Position numbers and translations under genes: made by a program. This document shows, piece after piece, positions 16,971-25,067 of a DNA stretch of 64,000 bases. Positions within the stretch are counted from its first letter, which is position 1, and every line of letters begins with the position of its first letter. A model generated the notes under the pieces. It saw only the letters and a list, made by a program, of their open reading frames with translations. It made no database searches and was not told the DNA's origin. Origin of the DNA: Actinoplanes philippinensis (GTDB lineage Bacteria > Actinomycetota > Actinomycetes > Mycobacteriales > Micromonosporaceae); contig NZ_FONV01000009.1 in assembly GCF_900113015.1 (NCBI RefSeq), positions 372,001 to 436,000 on the forward strand. The letters are read 5' to 3'.

Positions 16971-18217
16971 TGGGAGGATCGGTGACCGTGGCGGTCACCG
17001 ATCCTCGCACCGTGGTGGAGACGGTCTGGCAGATGGAGTCGGCCCGGATCATCGCCGGGCTGGCCCGGATGGTCGGTGACATCGGGCTGGCCGAGGAGCT
17101 GGCCCAGGACACCCTGGTCATCGCGCTCGAGCAGTGGCCGGCCCACGGCGTGCCGCAGCATCCGGCCTCGTGGCTGACGGCCACCGCCAAGCACCGCGCC
17201 GTCGATCTTCTCCGGCGGCAGAGCCGTTACCGGGAGAAACTGGCCGAGATCGGCCGGGCCGCGCCGCACGCGGTCGACCCCGACGTCGCCGCCGGCCTGG
17301 ACGACTACATCGGCGACGACCTGCTGCGGCTGATCTTCACCACCTGCCATCCGATCCTGTCCACCGAGTCACGGGTGGCGCTGACGCTGCGGTTGCTGGG
17401 CGGCCTCACCACCGAGGAGATCGCACGTGCCTATCTGGTGCCCGAGGCGACCGTAGGCAAGCGGATCACCCGCGCCAAACGGACCCTCGCCGGCAGCGGC
17501 GTGCCGATCGAGCTGCCGCCACCGGCCGAGGCGTCGCAGCGGCTGGCCTCGGTCCTCGAGGTCATCTATCTGATCTTCAACGAGGGGTACGCCGCGACCA
17601 GCGGCGACGACTGGATGCGGCCGGCGTTGTGCACCGAGGCGATGCGTCTCGGCCGGGTCCTGGCCGGTCTCGCGCCGCAGGAGCCCGAGGTGCACGGGCT
17701 GGTGGCGCTGATGGAGTTGCAGGCGTCGCGGATGCCGGCGCGGACCGCCGCCGACGGGTCACCGGTGCTGTTGCAGGATCAGGACCGGGGCCGCTGGGAT
17801 CGCCTGCTGATCCGGCGCGGGCTGCAGGCGCTGGCCCGGACCGAGGGGACCTTCGGGCCGTACGTCCTGCAGGCGTCGATAGCGGCCTGCCACGCCCGGG
17901 CGCTGCGGCCGGAGGACACCGACTGGGTACGCATCGCGGCACTGTACGAGGTGCTGGCCTACGTGGCGCCGTCGCCGGTGGTGGACCTGAACCGGGCCGT
18001 GGCCGTCGGTCACGCCGACGGCCCGGCACGGGCGCTCGCCATCGTCGACGCCCTGACGCTCCCGCACTATCCGCTGCTGCCCGCGGTCCGCGGCGACCTG
18101 CTCGCCAGGCTGGGCCGCACCGCCGAGGCCCGCGACGAGTTCCGCCGGGCCGCCGCGATGACCCGCAATGCCCGGGAGCGGCACGTCTTCGAGTCCCGGG
18201 CCGCCGAGCTGGACTGA
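16970..18217 (+). CDS. ECF42-type RNA polymerase sigma factor with C-terminal TPR extension
   Basis: Sigma factor of 415 residues. Region 2 spans about 20-85 (ARIIAGLARMVGDIGLAEELAQDTLVIALEQWP). Region 4 follows at about 125-180 (VALTLRLLGGLTTEEIARAYLVPEATVGKRITRAKRTL). A long C-terminal helical extension (about 185-410, including IYLIFNEGY and ALYEVLAYVAPSPVVDLNRAVAVGHADGP) is the TPR-like domain specific to ECF42. This group has no classical anti-sigma factor; the extension and the DGPF partner are thought to govern activity. ATG at 16970 overlaps the upstream stop; GTG at 16982 or 16988 after GGGAGG are alternatives. Confidence 0.93.
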   Translation: MGGSVTVAVTDPRTVVETVWQMESARIIAGLARMVGDIGLAEELAQDTLVIALEQWPAHGVPQHPASWLTATAKHRAVDLLRRQSRYREKLAEIGRAAPHAVDPDVAAGLDDYIGDDLLRLIFTTCHPILSTESRVALTLRLLGGLTTEEIARAYLVPEATVGKRITRAKRTLAGSGVPIELPPPAEASQRLASVLEVIYLIFNEGYAATSGDDWMRPALCTEAMRLGRVLAGLAPQEPEVHGLVALMELQASRMPARTAADGSPVLLQDQDRGRWDRLLIRRGLQALARTEGTFGPYVLQASIAACHARALRPEDTDWVRIAALYEVLAYVAPSPVVDLNRAVAVGHADGPARALAIVDALTLPHYPLLPAVRGDLLARLGRTAEARDEFRRAAAMTRNARERHVFESRAAELD

Positions 18218-18240
18218 CGAGCCGCCGCGGTCTGATCGTC

Positions 18241-18246
18241 TACAGT
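18241..18246 (+). promoter_or_regulatory. -10 box of a probable leaderless transcript (PaaX gene)
   Basis: TACAGT matches TAnnnT and lies eight bases before the GTG start of the PaaX-like gene, which has no ribosome binding site. That spacing fits a leaderless mRNA. Confidence 0.45.
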
Positions 18247-18254
18247 GCGTACCC

Positions 18255-19238
18255 GTGGCCGTACCCGCCGGCGGTGTTCCGGCTGTCGATCCCTTCGACA
18301 TCGAGGAGATCTTCCCCGACGTCGACACCGGCTCCGTGTTGCCGCGCCGGCAGGCCGGCGGTTCCCCGCAGGGGCTGGCGGTCACCCTGGTGGCCGACTA
18401 CACCCTGAGCACCCTGGCCTGGCTGCCGTCCGCCGCGATCGTGGCGCTGCTCGGCGAGTCCGGGGTGAGCAGCGCCGGCGCCCGGACCGCGGTGAGCCGG
18501 TTGGCACGCCGCGGGGTCCTGGAGGGCAGCCGGCACGGGCGGCACAGCTCCTACCGGCTGACCCCGGCCGCCGCCGCCGGGCTGTCGGCCGGCGGGGCCC
18601 GTATCGCGGCGTTCGCGGCGCCGGCGGACTCCTGGGACGGCTTCTGGACGCTGGTCGCGTTCTCCCTGCCCAAGGAGGAGGGCACCCGGCGGCGTGCCCT
18701 GCGGGGCCGGTTGCGGTGGCTGGGCTATGCGCCGCTGTACGACGGGCTCTGGGTGTCCCCGCACGCTCCGGGCCCGACCGCGCAGAGCCAGCTGGCCGCC
18801 GTGGGCACGGGCGCGATGACGGTGTTCCGTGCCCGCCATGTGGAGCTGGGCGCCACCGCCGGCCGTGACCCCATCGCCGCCTGGGATCTCGACGCGGTCG
18901 CCCGGCAGTACGACGCCTTCCTGGCCCGGTGGCAGCCGTTGCTGCCGCGGATCCGGTCCGGCGTCATCGTCGGCGCCGAGGCGGTACGGGCACGCACCGA
19001 GGTGATGGACACCTACCGGCGTTTTCCCGTGCTGGATCCGCTGCTGCCCACCCGGCTGCTGCCGCCGGGCTGGCTGCGCGCCGGTGCGCGGGAGACGTTC
19101 ACGGCGGTGTACGACGGTCTGGCCGAGCCGGCCGAGCAGCATGTGCGGGCCGTGGTCGCCGGGTCCGCCGACGGTTTCGGCGATGGGGTCCGGGCCCACA
19201 CCGTCGCGCAGTTGAACGCCGTCTCCGGCATCGCATAA
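18255..19238 (+). CDS. PaaX-family transcriptional regulator
   Basis: Regulator of 327 residues. The N-terminal winged helix (about 25-110) reads GLAVTLVADYTLSTLAWLPSAAIVALLGESGVSSAGARTAVSRLARRGVLE. The central domain contains SWDGFWTLVAFSLPKEEGTRRRALRGRLRWLGYAPLYDGLWVSPH, the family hallmark with DGLWVSP, and the C-terminal domain is helical. PaaX of E. coli represses phenylacetate catabolism and binds phenylacetyl-CoA; no paa genes are in this window, so the target is unknown. It begins 37 bases after the ECF42 gene, but a TAnnnT box suggests its own leaderless promoter. Confidence 0.9.
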   Translation: MAVPAGGVPAVDPFDIEEIFPDVDTGSVLPRRQAGGSPQGLAVTLVADYTLSTLAWLPSAAIVALLGESGVSSAGARTAVSRLARRGVLEGSRHGRHSSYRLTPAAAAGLSAGGARIAAFAAPADSWDGFWTLVAFSLPKEEGTRRRALRGRLRWLGYAPLYDGLWVSPHAPGPTAQSQLAAVGTGAMTVFRARHVELGATAGRDPIAAWDLDAVARQYDAFLARWQPLLPRIRSGVIVGAEAVRARTEVMDTYRRFPVLDPLLPTRLLPPGWLRAGARETFTAVYDGLAEPAEQHVRAVVAGSADGFGDGVRAHTVAQLNAVSGIA

Positions 19239-19342
19239 CCATCGACTTATCTCGATTGACAGTTCGAGTCCCTGCGGGGAGTCTATGTGTCATACATCGG
19301 TCGGCCGGCCCACCCCCATCCCCCACGCAAGGGAGTCGGCAC

Positions 19343-20656
19343 ATGAGAATCCGGCGCCTGCTGCTGATCGCAGCGGCCACCTCGCTGGCCACGGCGGCCT
19401 TCGTCGTCCCGGCGTTACGGCCCGCCTACGCGGCATCCCTCGTCGAGGTCACCGACTTCGGCGCCAACCCGGGCGGCATGCGCATGCATCTGTACGCGCC
19501 CGACAACCGCCCCGCCCACCCGGCCGTCGTCGTGGCCATGCACGGCTGCGGCGGCTCCGGCCCCGGCTTCTACCAGCAGAGCGAGTTCGCCCGCCTCGCC
19601 GACCAGCGCGGCTTCCTCGTGATCTACCCGAGCGCGCAGCAGGAGGCCGGGTTCGGCAAATGCTTCGACACCTGGTCCGATGCCGCCAAGCGGCGCGGCG
19701 GCGGCAGCGACCCGGTCTCCATCGTCTCGATGGTCACCTACGCCCAGCAGCGGTACGGCGCGGACCCGGCCCGGGTGTACGCCACCGGCAGCTCCTCCGG
19801 CGGCATGATGACCCAGCACATGCTCGCTGTCTACCCGGACGTGTTCAAGGCGGGCGCGTCCTTCATGGGCGTGCCGTTCACCTGTTTCGCCAACGCCGCG
19901 GACTACCCGCCCGGCAACAGCCGGTGCACCGGCGGCAGCATGGACCGTACCCCGCAGCAATGGGGTGACGCTGTGCGCCAGGCGTACCCCGGTTACACCG
20001 GCCCCCGCCCCCGCATCCAGCTGTGGCACGGCACCAACGACACCCTCGTGCCGTACTCGTTGCTCCAGGAATCGATCGAACAGTGGACCAACGTGTTCGG
20101 ACTCGCTCAGACGCCCACCGGCACCGACACCCCGCAGCAGGGCTGGAACCGCAGCCGCTACGCCGACGCGTCCGGCGCCGTGCAGGTCGAGGCGTACCGC
20201 ATCCAGGGCGCCGGGCACACCCTGCCGTCCACCGGCATGGCGGCGTACGCCCTCGCGTTCTTCGGCCTCACCGGCGGCGAGCCCAGTTCCCCGCCCAGCA
20301 ACCCGCCGAGCAGCCCGGCCAGTCCCCCGCCGGCCGGCGCCACCTGCCGGGTCACGTCGACGGTCAGCGCCTGGAACACCGGCCTCACCGAGAACCTGAC
20401 CATCACCAACACCGGCGCCACGGCGGTCAACGGCTGGTCGCTGGGCTTCACCCTGCCCACCGGGCAGACCATCACCTCCGGCTGGAGCGCCACCTACGCC
20501 CCCGCCTCCGGGCAGGTGACGGCCCGCAACGTCGGCTACAACACCACCATCGCGCCCGGCGCCTCGGTGGGCATCGGCTTCCAGGCCACGCACACCGGTG
20601 ACACCGCGAAGGCGTCGGCGTTCACGCTCAACGGCACGCCCTGCACGACCGCCTGA
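19343..20656 (+). CDS. secreted CE1-type esterase (PHB-depolymerase-like) with C-terminal CBM2
   Basis: Exported esterase of 437 residues. ATG 19343 follows GGGAG. Signal peptide ends near AYA-ASL. The catalytic domain (about 35-310) carries MHGCGGSG (oxyanion region), the nucleophile in ATGSSSGGMM, Asp in HGTNDTLVPY and His in GAGHTLP. A Ser/Pro linker (about 315-335) leads to a carbohydrate-binding module family 2 (about 338-437: CRVTSTVSAWNTGLTENLTI, NGWSLGF, SGWSATY, GFQATHTG). CBM2 binds cellulose or xylan, so acetylxylan or feruloyl esterase activity on plant biomass is more likely than polyester degradation. Confidence 0.92.
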   Translation: MRIRRLLLIAAATSLATAAFVVPALRPAYAASLVEVTDFGANPGGMRMHLYAPDNRPAHPAVVVAMHGCGGSGPGFYQQSEFARLADQRGFLVIYPSAQQEAGFGKCFDTWSDAAKRRGGGSDPVSIVSMVTYAQQRYGADPARVYATGSSSGGMMTQHMLAVYPDVFKAGASFMGVPFTCFANAADYPPGNSRCTGGSMDRTPQQWGDAVRQAYPGYTGPRPRIQLWHGTNDTLVPYSLLQESIEQWTNVFGLAQTPTGTDTPQQGWNRSRYADASGAVQVEAYRIQGAGHTLPSTGMAAYALAFFGLTGGEPSSPPSNPPSSPASPPPAGATCRVTSTVSAWNTGLTENLTITNTGATAVNGWSLGFTLPTGQTITSGWSATYAPASGQVTARNVGYNTTIAPGASVGIGFQATHTGDTAKASAFTLNGTPCTTA

Positions 20657-20666
20657 CCCGCCCCGT

Positions 20667-20717
20667 TCCGGCGGCCGGCGCCGCGGACTCGTCACACCGT
20701 CCGCGCCGGCCGCCGGA
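20667..20717. terminator. terminator hairpin after CE1-CBM2 gene
   Basis: TCCGGCGGCCGGCGC and its exact complement form a 15-bp perfect stem around a 21-base loop, starting 11 bases after the stop codon. Confidence 0.65.
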
Positions 20718-20761
20718 TGTGGCTTACCTCATCGTGAGGTGTGGATGCGTTCGCGGGTGGA

Positions 20762-20767
20762 TAGGCT
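20762..20767 (+). promoter_or_regulatory. -10 box of a probable leaderless transcript
   Basis: TAGGCT (TAnnnT) lies seven bases before the ATG at 20775, and no Shine-Dalgarno sequence is present. Confidence 0.5.
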
Positions 20768-20774
20768 GGCGTCC

Positions 20775-21065
20775 ATGGCGACGATCCGGCACCTCGGTGT
20801 GGCGACCCGGACGCTGCCCGTCGTGCTGGCCCTGGTCCTGTCCGGTGTGCTCGGTGCCCACCTGCCCTCCCGCGCCACCGCCGCCCGGCCCGCCGCCGAC
20901 GCCGTCGCCGTCCATCACGGGCAGCACGCCGACTCCGCCGCCGAGGTTCCCGCCCGCCCGGAGGCGACGGCCACCGCTGAGGCGACCTCGCAGGTCCCCG
21001 CGTTGACGGCCCAGCACATCGCCGACGTCCGGGTGTCCCGGGCGCCTCCGGCCGCCGTCGCCTGA
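20775..21065 (+). CDS. small exported protein of unknown function
   Basis: Predicted product of 96 residues. A signal-anchor or signal peptide (TLPVVLALVLSGVLGAHLPSRATA) is followed by a low-complexity Ala/Pro/Thr-rich tail (PARPEATATAEATSQVP) with His pairs (VHHGQHAD). No domain is recognised. A TAnnnT box supports expression from this start. It precedes another membrane-anchored protein on the same strand by 117 bases. Confidence 0.55.
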   Translation: MATIRHLGVATRTLPVVLALVLSGVLGAHLPSRATAARPAADAVAVHHGQHADSAAEVPARPEATATAEATSQVPALTAQHIADVRVSRAPPAAVA

Positions 21066-21182
21066 CCCGCGCCCGCCCGCGGTCTCCGACGCCTCACCGG
21101 CACGGCACCTGTCTGCCGTACGCATCCTCCCTCGCCCTCGGCGAGCGCCTTCGCGGACCCGATCCCGGACAGGAACCTCGAC

Positions 21183-21971
21183 ATGGACCTGGCACAGCTC
21201 CTTCTGCGTGAACCCGTGATGTGGGCCATCTGGCTCCTGTTGTTCGTGCTGGCCGTACCCGGCTTGGTGGTGCTGGCCTCGCCCGAGGGGGTCCGCCGGC
21301 CCCGGCAGGCGCTGCGCGAGGCGGCCGAGGCGCTGCGCGGCTACCGCGACCACCGGCGGCAGCGCCGGCAGCAGGCCCTCGACACCGTGCGGTACGCCCA
21401 GGAGCTCGCCGCCGCGGCCGAGCACGCGGCGGCGACCGCGCAACGCTGGCGCGACCGGTGGCATCACAGCCGGGTGCGTCTCGACGAGGCCTGGCAGGCG
21501 TGGCAGGACGCCGAGGGCCGCCGGGACCGCAGCCGGGCCGCCGCCGCGTTCGCGGCGCCCGAGACCGATCTGACACCCGAGGGGTACGCCGAGCGGGAGC
21601 GCGCCCTGGCCCGGCAGGTGCTCGCCGCGGCCCGGCACGGTCACCTGCCCATCGCCACGGTCGCCGACGCCCTCGCCGGCCGCGACGGCTGGGACCCGCG
21701 GCTGCATCCGGCCGACCAGGAGCTGCACGTGCATCGCGCCATCGCCGCACATCTGGCGCACCGCTACCGGCAGGCCGCCACCGCCGAACGCCTCACCTGG
21801 CACGACACCCAGCTCGCCGCCGCCACCCGCGACAGCCTGCGCGCCGAGGCCGGCGCCGCCGCGACCCGGGCCGCCGGCCTCCGGCACCTGGTTCCCGGGG
21901 CACCCACCCGTCAGTCGGCCATGGCCCGGCCCGGTCGGCAGTGGGCCGTTCGGTCGGAACTTTCCGCATGA
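21183..21971 (+). CDS. membrane-anchored coiled-coil protein of unknown function
   Basis: Predicted product of 262 residues. One N-terminal transmembrane helix (VMWAIWLLLFVLAVPGLVVLA, about 12-32) is followed by a long Arg/Ala/Gln-rich helical region with heptad character (about 42-115: REAAEALRGYRDHRRQRRQQ). A second helical block (about 125-235) follows, and the C-terminus is probably disordered. The arrangement suggests a cytoplasmic coiled coil tethered to the membrane, as in some structural or envelope-associated proteins. No family is recognised. Confidence 0.7.
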   Translation: MDLAQLLLREPVMWAIWLLLFVLAVPGLVVLASPEGVRRPRQALREAAEALRGYRDHRRQRRQQALDTVRYAQELAAAAEHAAATAQRWRDRWHHSRVRLDEAWQAWQDAEGRRDRSRAAAAFAAPETDLTPEGYAERERALARQVLAAARHGHLPIATVADALAGRDGWDPRLHPADQELHVHRAIAAHLAHRYRQAATAERLTWHDTQLAAATRDSLRAEAGAAATRAAGLRHLVPGAPTRQSAMARPGRQWAVRSELSA

Positions 21972-22123
21972 GTTCCGCTCGCGTGATCCGCCGACAGGTT
22001 CCTAAAACCATTCTTTGACCCCGTAAGCCTTAAAACTCACGAAAGGTGCATTGAGCGCATCGCGGGTGTGAGCGTACGTTTCGGCGGCAGTCGAACGCTT
22101 CACAACCGAAGGGGATCCCTGTC

Positions 22124-22792
22124 ATGCGTAAAGGCCGTAAAGCTCTCATCGCCACGGTGGCTCTGTTCACCTCGCTCGCCGGGGTCGCCACGGCCATGTC
22201 GGCGGGCGCCTCGACCAGTCCCGCGGCGCCTCAGCCGCCGGTGCCCAAGCAGGACATGGTCATCGACGTGGTCTCCGCCAACGGCTCGGGCTGCCCGCTG
22301 GGCACCGCCGCGGTGACGGTCTCCCCCGACAACAAGGCATTCACCGTCAGCTACAGCGAATTCACCGCCCAGGTCGGCGCCGATGCCGCCGCCACCGCCT
22401 TCCGGAAGAACTGTCAGCTCGCCCTGAACGTCAAGGTCCCGCAGGGCTACACCTACGCCGTCGCGAGCGTGGACTATCGCGGCTTCGCCCACCTGGAACG
22501 GGGCGCCTCGGCGACCCATTCGTCGCTCTACTACTTCCAGGGCGAACGCAACACCGGCCGGACCAAGCGCACCTTCAACGGCCCGTTCGACGGCGACTGG
22601 CAGCGCACCGACGCGTTCGGCGTCAGTTCCCTGTCCTTCCTGCCCTGCGGGGAGATGCGCTATCTCAATGTGAACAACGAACTGCGAGTCAGCTCCGGCT
22701 GGTCGGACAAGCACAAGGCCAGCTTCCTGACCATGGACTCCACCGACGGCAATCTCGACACCGTTTACCACGTCGCCTGGAAACGCTGCTGA
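22124..22792 (+). CDS. secreted DUF4360-family protein
   Basis: Exported protein of 222 residues starting at ATG 22124 with AAGGGGATC upstream. After the signal peptide (ending near SAGAS) the mature domain reads VVSANGSGCPLGTAAVTVSPDNKAFTVSYSEFTAQVG, then RKNCQLALNVKVPQGYTYAV and the terminal HVAWKRC. Four cysteines (GC, NC, PCG, RC) fit the two conserved disulfides of DUF4360, a family common in fungi and Streptomyces with no known function. It ends at a bidirectional hairpin. Confidence 0.9.
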   Translation: MRKGRKALIATVALFTSLAGVATAMSAGASTSPAAPQPPVPKQDMVIDVVSANGSGCPLGTAAVTVSPDNKAFTVSYSEFTAQVGADAAATAFRKNCQLALNVKVPQGYTYAVASVDYRGFAHLERGASATHSSLYYFQGERNTGRTKRTFNGPFDGDWQRTDAFGVSSLSFLPCGEMRYLNVNNELRVSSGWSDKHKASFLTMDSTDGNLDTVYHVAWKRC

Positions 22793-22808
22793 CCCGACCG
22801 GCAACGGC

Positions 22809-22834
22809 CCGGCATCATTCCCCCGTGATGCCGG
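22809..22834. terminator. bidirectional terminator hairpin
   Basis: CCGGCATCA, an eight-base loop, then TGATGCCGG give a perfect 9-bp stem between the convergent DUF4360 and kinase genes. Confidence 0.6.
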
Positions 22835-22863
22835 ACCGCACCGGCCTCCGCCTCACCGGCCGG

Positions 22864-24432
22864 TCAGCCGGCGCGCCGCACGCTGTCCAGGATCCGGGTC
22901 AGGGTCGGCTTCCACCGTGCCCAGTCACGGTCCAGCGCCGCCCGGGTGTCGGCATCCACGAACACGGTGAACAGGTAGATCTCCCCGTTGGGGAGGGCGA
23001 CCGCTCTGGTGATGCTGTGCCCGTACCCCAGCGCGGAGTAGTTGGTGTGCGTCGTGGTGTATTCCCATTCGGCCGCGCTGGCTCCACCGGCCGGCGCGGT
23101 GGTCGCGGCCAACCTGATCCGCCGGTGGTAGTAGTACTCCGCCTGACCTTCGTCCTGCCGGGTCACATGGGTAAGCGCCGACTCGCCGGCGCCCACCCGT
23201 TCCTGGGTGATGAGCATCTTCGCCGTTGCGGCGCCGCTGCCGTCGCCGTTCCAGTGGTCGTCGCGGCCGGTCCATTTCTCCGGTACGGCGAAGGTGAAGG
23301 CGCCCCGGAACTGCACTGTCCTGAATCCGGCCGGCGGCGACGGTGTGACGGCTGCCGACGGCGGGACGGAAGCGGAGGCCGGTGCCCGGCTCGCGGAGGA
23401 CGGACCCGGCGTGGACACCGCGTCGCCGGTGCGATCGCGGTCCGTCCTGGCCAGATACTCCCCCGCGAACGCCCCGGCGACGACCAGGCAGAAGAGCGCC
23501 GCACCGGCGATCCATGACGTTCTCCGGCCTCGCCTCGTGGGCGCCTGCCGCTCCAGCGTCGTCCCGGTGTCGGGATCAGCCGTTTCTCCCGGCGACAGCG
23601 GTACGACCGGCCCGGAGGCGCGGCCGGTCCGGACAGGCGGCGACGGCTCAGCCGCGGGCTTCGCGGTCATCCGTCGGCCGGGATCTTTGGCCAGCAGGCC
23701 TCGGATGACCGGCCACAGCCGATCGGCGCCGTCCGGCCGGGCGGGTTCGGTGGTCAGCACCGCCCCGAATGTCGCGAGCACGTCGTCTCGCTGGAACGGG
23801 GAGCGGCCGGTCACCGCGGCGTACAGAGTCACCCCCAGCGCCCACAGGTCTCCGGCGGCCGACGCCGCAGCACCGTTGATCCGCTCCGGCGCCAGGTACG
23901 CCGGGGATCCGATCATCTGACCGGTAGCGGTCAGCGCGGTGGCCCCGCGGATCGCGGCGATACCGAAATCGGTCAGCACCACCCGGTCACCGTCGAGCAG
24001 AATGTTCGGCGGCTTCACATCCCGGTGCAGGACCCCGTTCCGGTGCGCGGCCCCGAGCGCGTCGAGGACCCGCAGCCCGATCAGGGCGGCCCGCCGCTCG
24101 GACACCACACCGTCGTCGATGACCTGGCTCAGCGAACTCCCGCCGACCAACTCCATGACGATCCACGGCCGGCCGTCGTCGACCACGACGTCGTGCACGG
24201 TGATGATGCCGGGATGCTTGAGCTGGGCCGCGGCCCGCGCCTCCCGCAGCACCCGCGGCGCGGACGGGTCGGCGGAGTCAGCCGTCGCGCCGAGCAGATG
24301 GATCTCCTTGACTGCCACGTCCCGCCCGAGCAGCTCGTCGTGGGCGTGCCACACCGCACCCATCCCGCCGCGCCCCAGCTCCCGGACCAGGCGGTAGCGA
24401 CCGGCAACCGTCCTCGCCACACCCGCAGACAT
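22864..24432 (-). CDS. membrane Ser/Thr protein kinase (PknB type)
   Basis: Eukaryotic-like kinase of 522 residues. The catalytic domain (about 12-270) is complete: glycine loop LGRGGMGAVW, lysine in VAVKE (Lys42), catalytic loop LHRDVKPPN (Asp138), DFG and APE. A proline-rich juxtamembrane linker precedes one transmembrane helix (WIAGAALFCLVVAGAFAGEYLA, about 310-332). The extracytoplasmic part has a Ser/Pro-rich stalk and a globular domain (about 370-520: FRTVQFRGAFTFAVPEKW, EYYYHRRIRLAAT, GYGHSITRAVALPNGEIYLFTVF), probably the sensor. There are no PASTA repeats. The DUF4360 gene lies convergent downstream, and a small membrane protein gene upstream is co-directional. Confidence 0.93.
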   Translation of the reverse strand: MSAGVARTVAGRYRLVRELGRGGMGAVWHAHDELLGRDVAVKEIHLLGATADSADPSAPRVLREARAAAQLKHPGIITVHDVVVDDGRPWIVMELVGGSSLSQVIDDGVVSERRAALIGLRVLDALGAAHRNGVLHRDVKPPNILLDGDRVVLTDFGIAAIRGATALTATGQMIGSPAYLAPERINGAAASAAGDLWALGVTLYAAVTGRSPFQRDDVLATFGAVLTTEPARPDGADRLWPVIRGLLAKDPGRRMTAKPAAEPSPPVRTGRASGPVVPLSPGETADPDTGTTLERQAPTRRGRRTSWIAGAALFCLVVAGAFAGEYLARTDRDRTGDAVSTPGPSSASRAPASASVPPSAAVTPSPPAGFRTVQFRGAFTFAVPEKWTGRDDHWNGDGSGAATAKMLITQERVGAGESALTHVTRQDEGQAEYYYHRRIRLAATTAPAGGASAAEWEYTTTHTNYSALGYGHSITRAVALPNGEIYLFTVFVDADTRAALDRDWARWKPTLTRILDSVRRAG

Positions 24433-24510
24433 GAACGGAATCTACCGCTCACCGGTGTCGATGCCGACCACCCGTGTTCCGCAACGGTCAGCGCGGCCGA
24501 CGTCCGGACC

Positions 24511-24861
24511 TCAATCGCGGTGACCGGGAGTGGTCTGCTCCGCTCCCCGGCGCCACTTGGTCAGCACGAACCGCGGCCGGTACCTGGTCAACGCGATCAC
24601 GCCGAGGACGAAGGACAGCAGAACCAGCACCGCCTGGACGCCCCAGGAGAAGAGGTCGAATTGGACGCCGGCATTGCCGACCGCTTGCAGCAGAAGAAAT
24701 CCGCTGACGAGGATGTAGAACACCCCGAACTTCCGGATCTGCTCAGGGTCCTTCACACGGCCACCGGGAACTCTTCCGGCGGCCAGGACATAGAGCCCCA
24801 GGAACAACTCCCCCAGGCCCATGGCCGCCAGAACGATGGTCACTCCATCCATCAACTCCAC
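24511..24861 (-). CDS. small integral membrane protein of unknown function
   Basis: Predicted product of 116 residues with three or four hydrophobic segments (TIVLAAMGLGELFLGLYVLA, FGVFYILVSGFLLLQAVG, GVQAVLVLLSFVLGVIAL) and a basic, charged C-terminal tail (RYRPRFVLTKWRRGAE). Start is GTG 24861 or the in-frame ATG at 24852. It is on the same strand as the kinase 78 bases downstream and may be co-transcribed with it. No family is recognised. Confidence 0.65.
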   Translation of the reverse strand: MELMDGVTIVLAAMGLGELFLGLYVLAAGRVPGGRVKDPEQIRKFGVFYILVSGFLLLQAVGNAGVQFDLFSWGVQAVLVLLSFVLGVIALTRYRPRFVLTKWRRGAEQTTPGHRD

Positions 24862-25067
24862 CGCCTGAGGCTACCCAGCGCGGGCAACAGGGGGTCGCGG
24901 CGAGCCGTCCACGGACACTTCAACCGGACCATCGCATATCACCCCACCGACCTCGGCGAGTTACCGAACCGTTACACGATGAACTCTTGCTGGACATTCG
25001 GCGGGTGGCCCTAATTTGTATAGGGAATCAACAAATATCGATGTCCACTCAGGACAAGGAGAAGCGC

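Noticed and set aside
19256..19290. TTGACA at 19256-19261 as -35 box of the CE1-CBM2 gene
   Set aside because: The only -10-like sequence downstream (around 19284) is 21-22 bases away, too far for a standard promoter.
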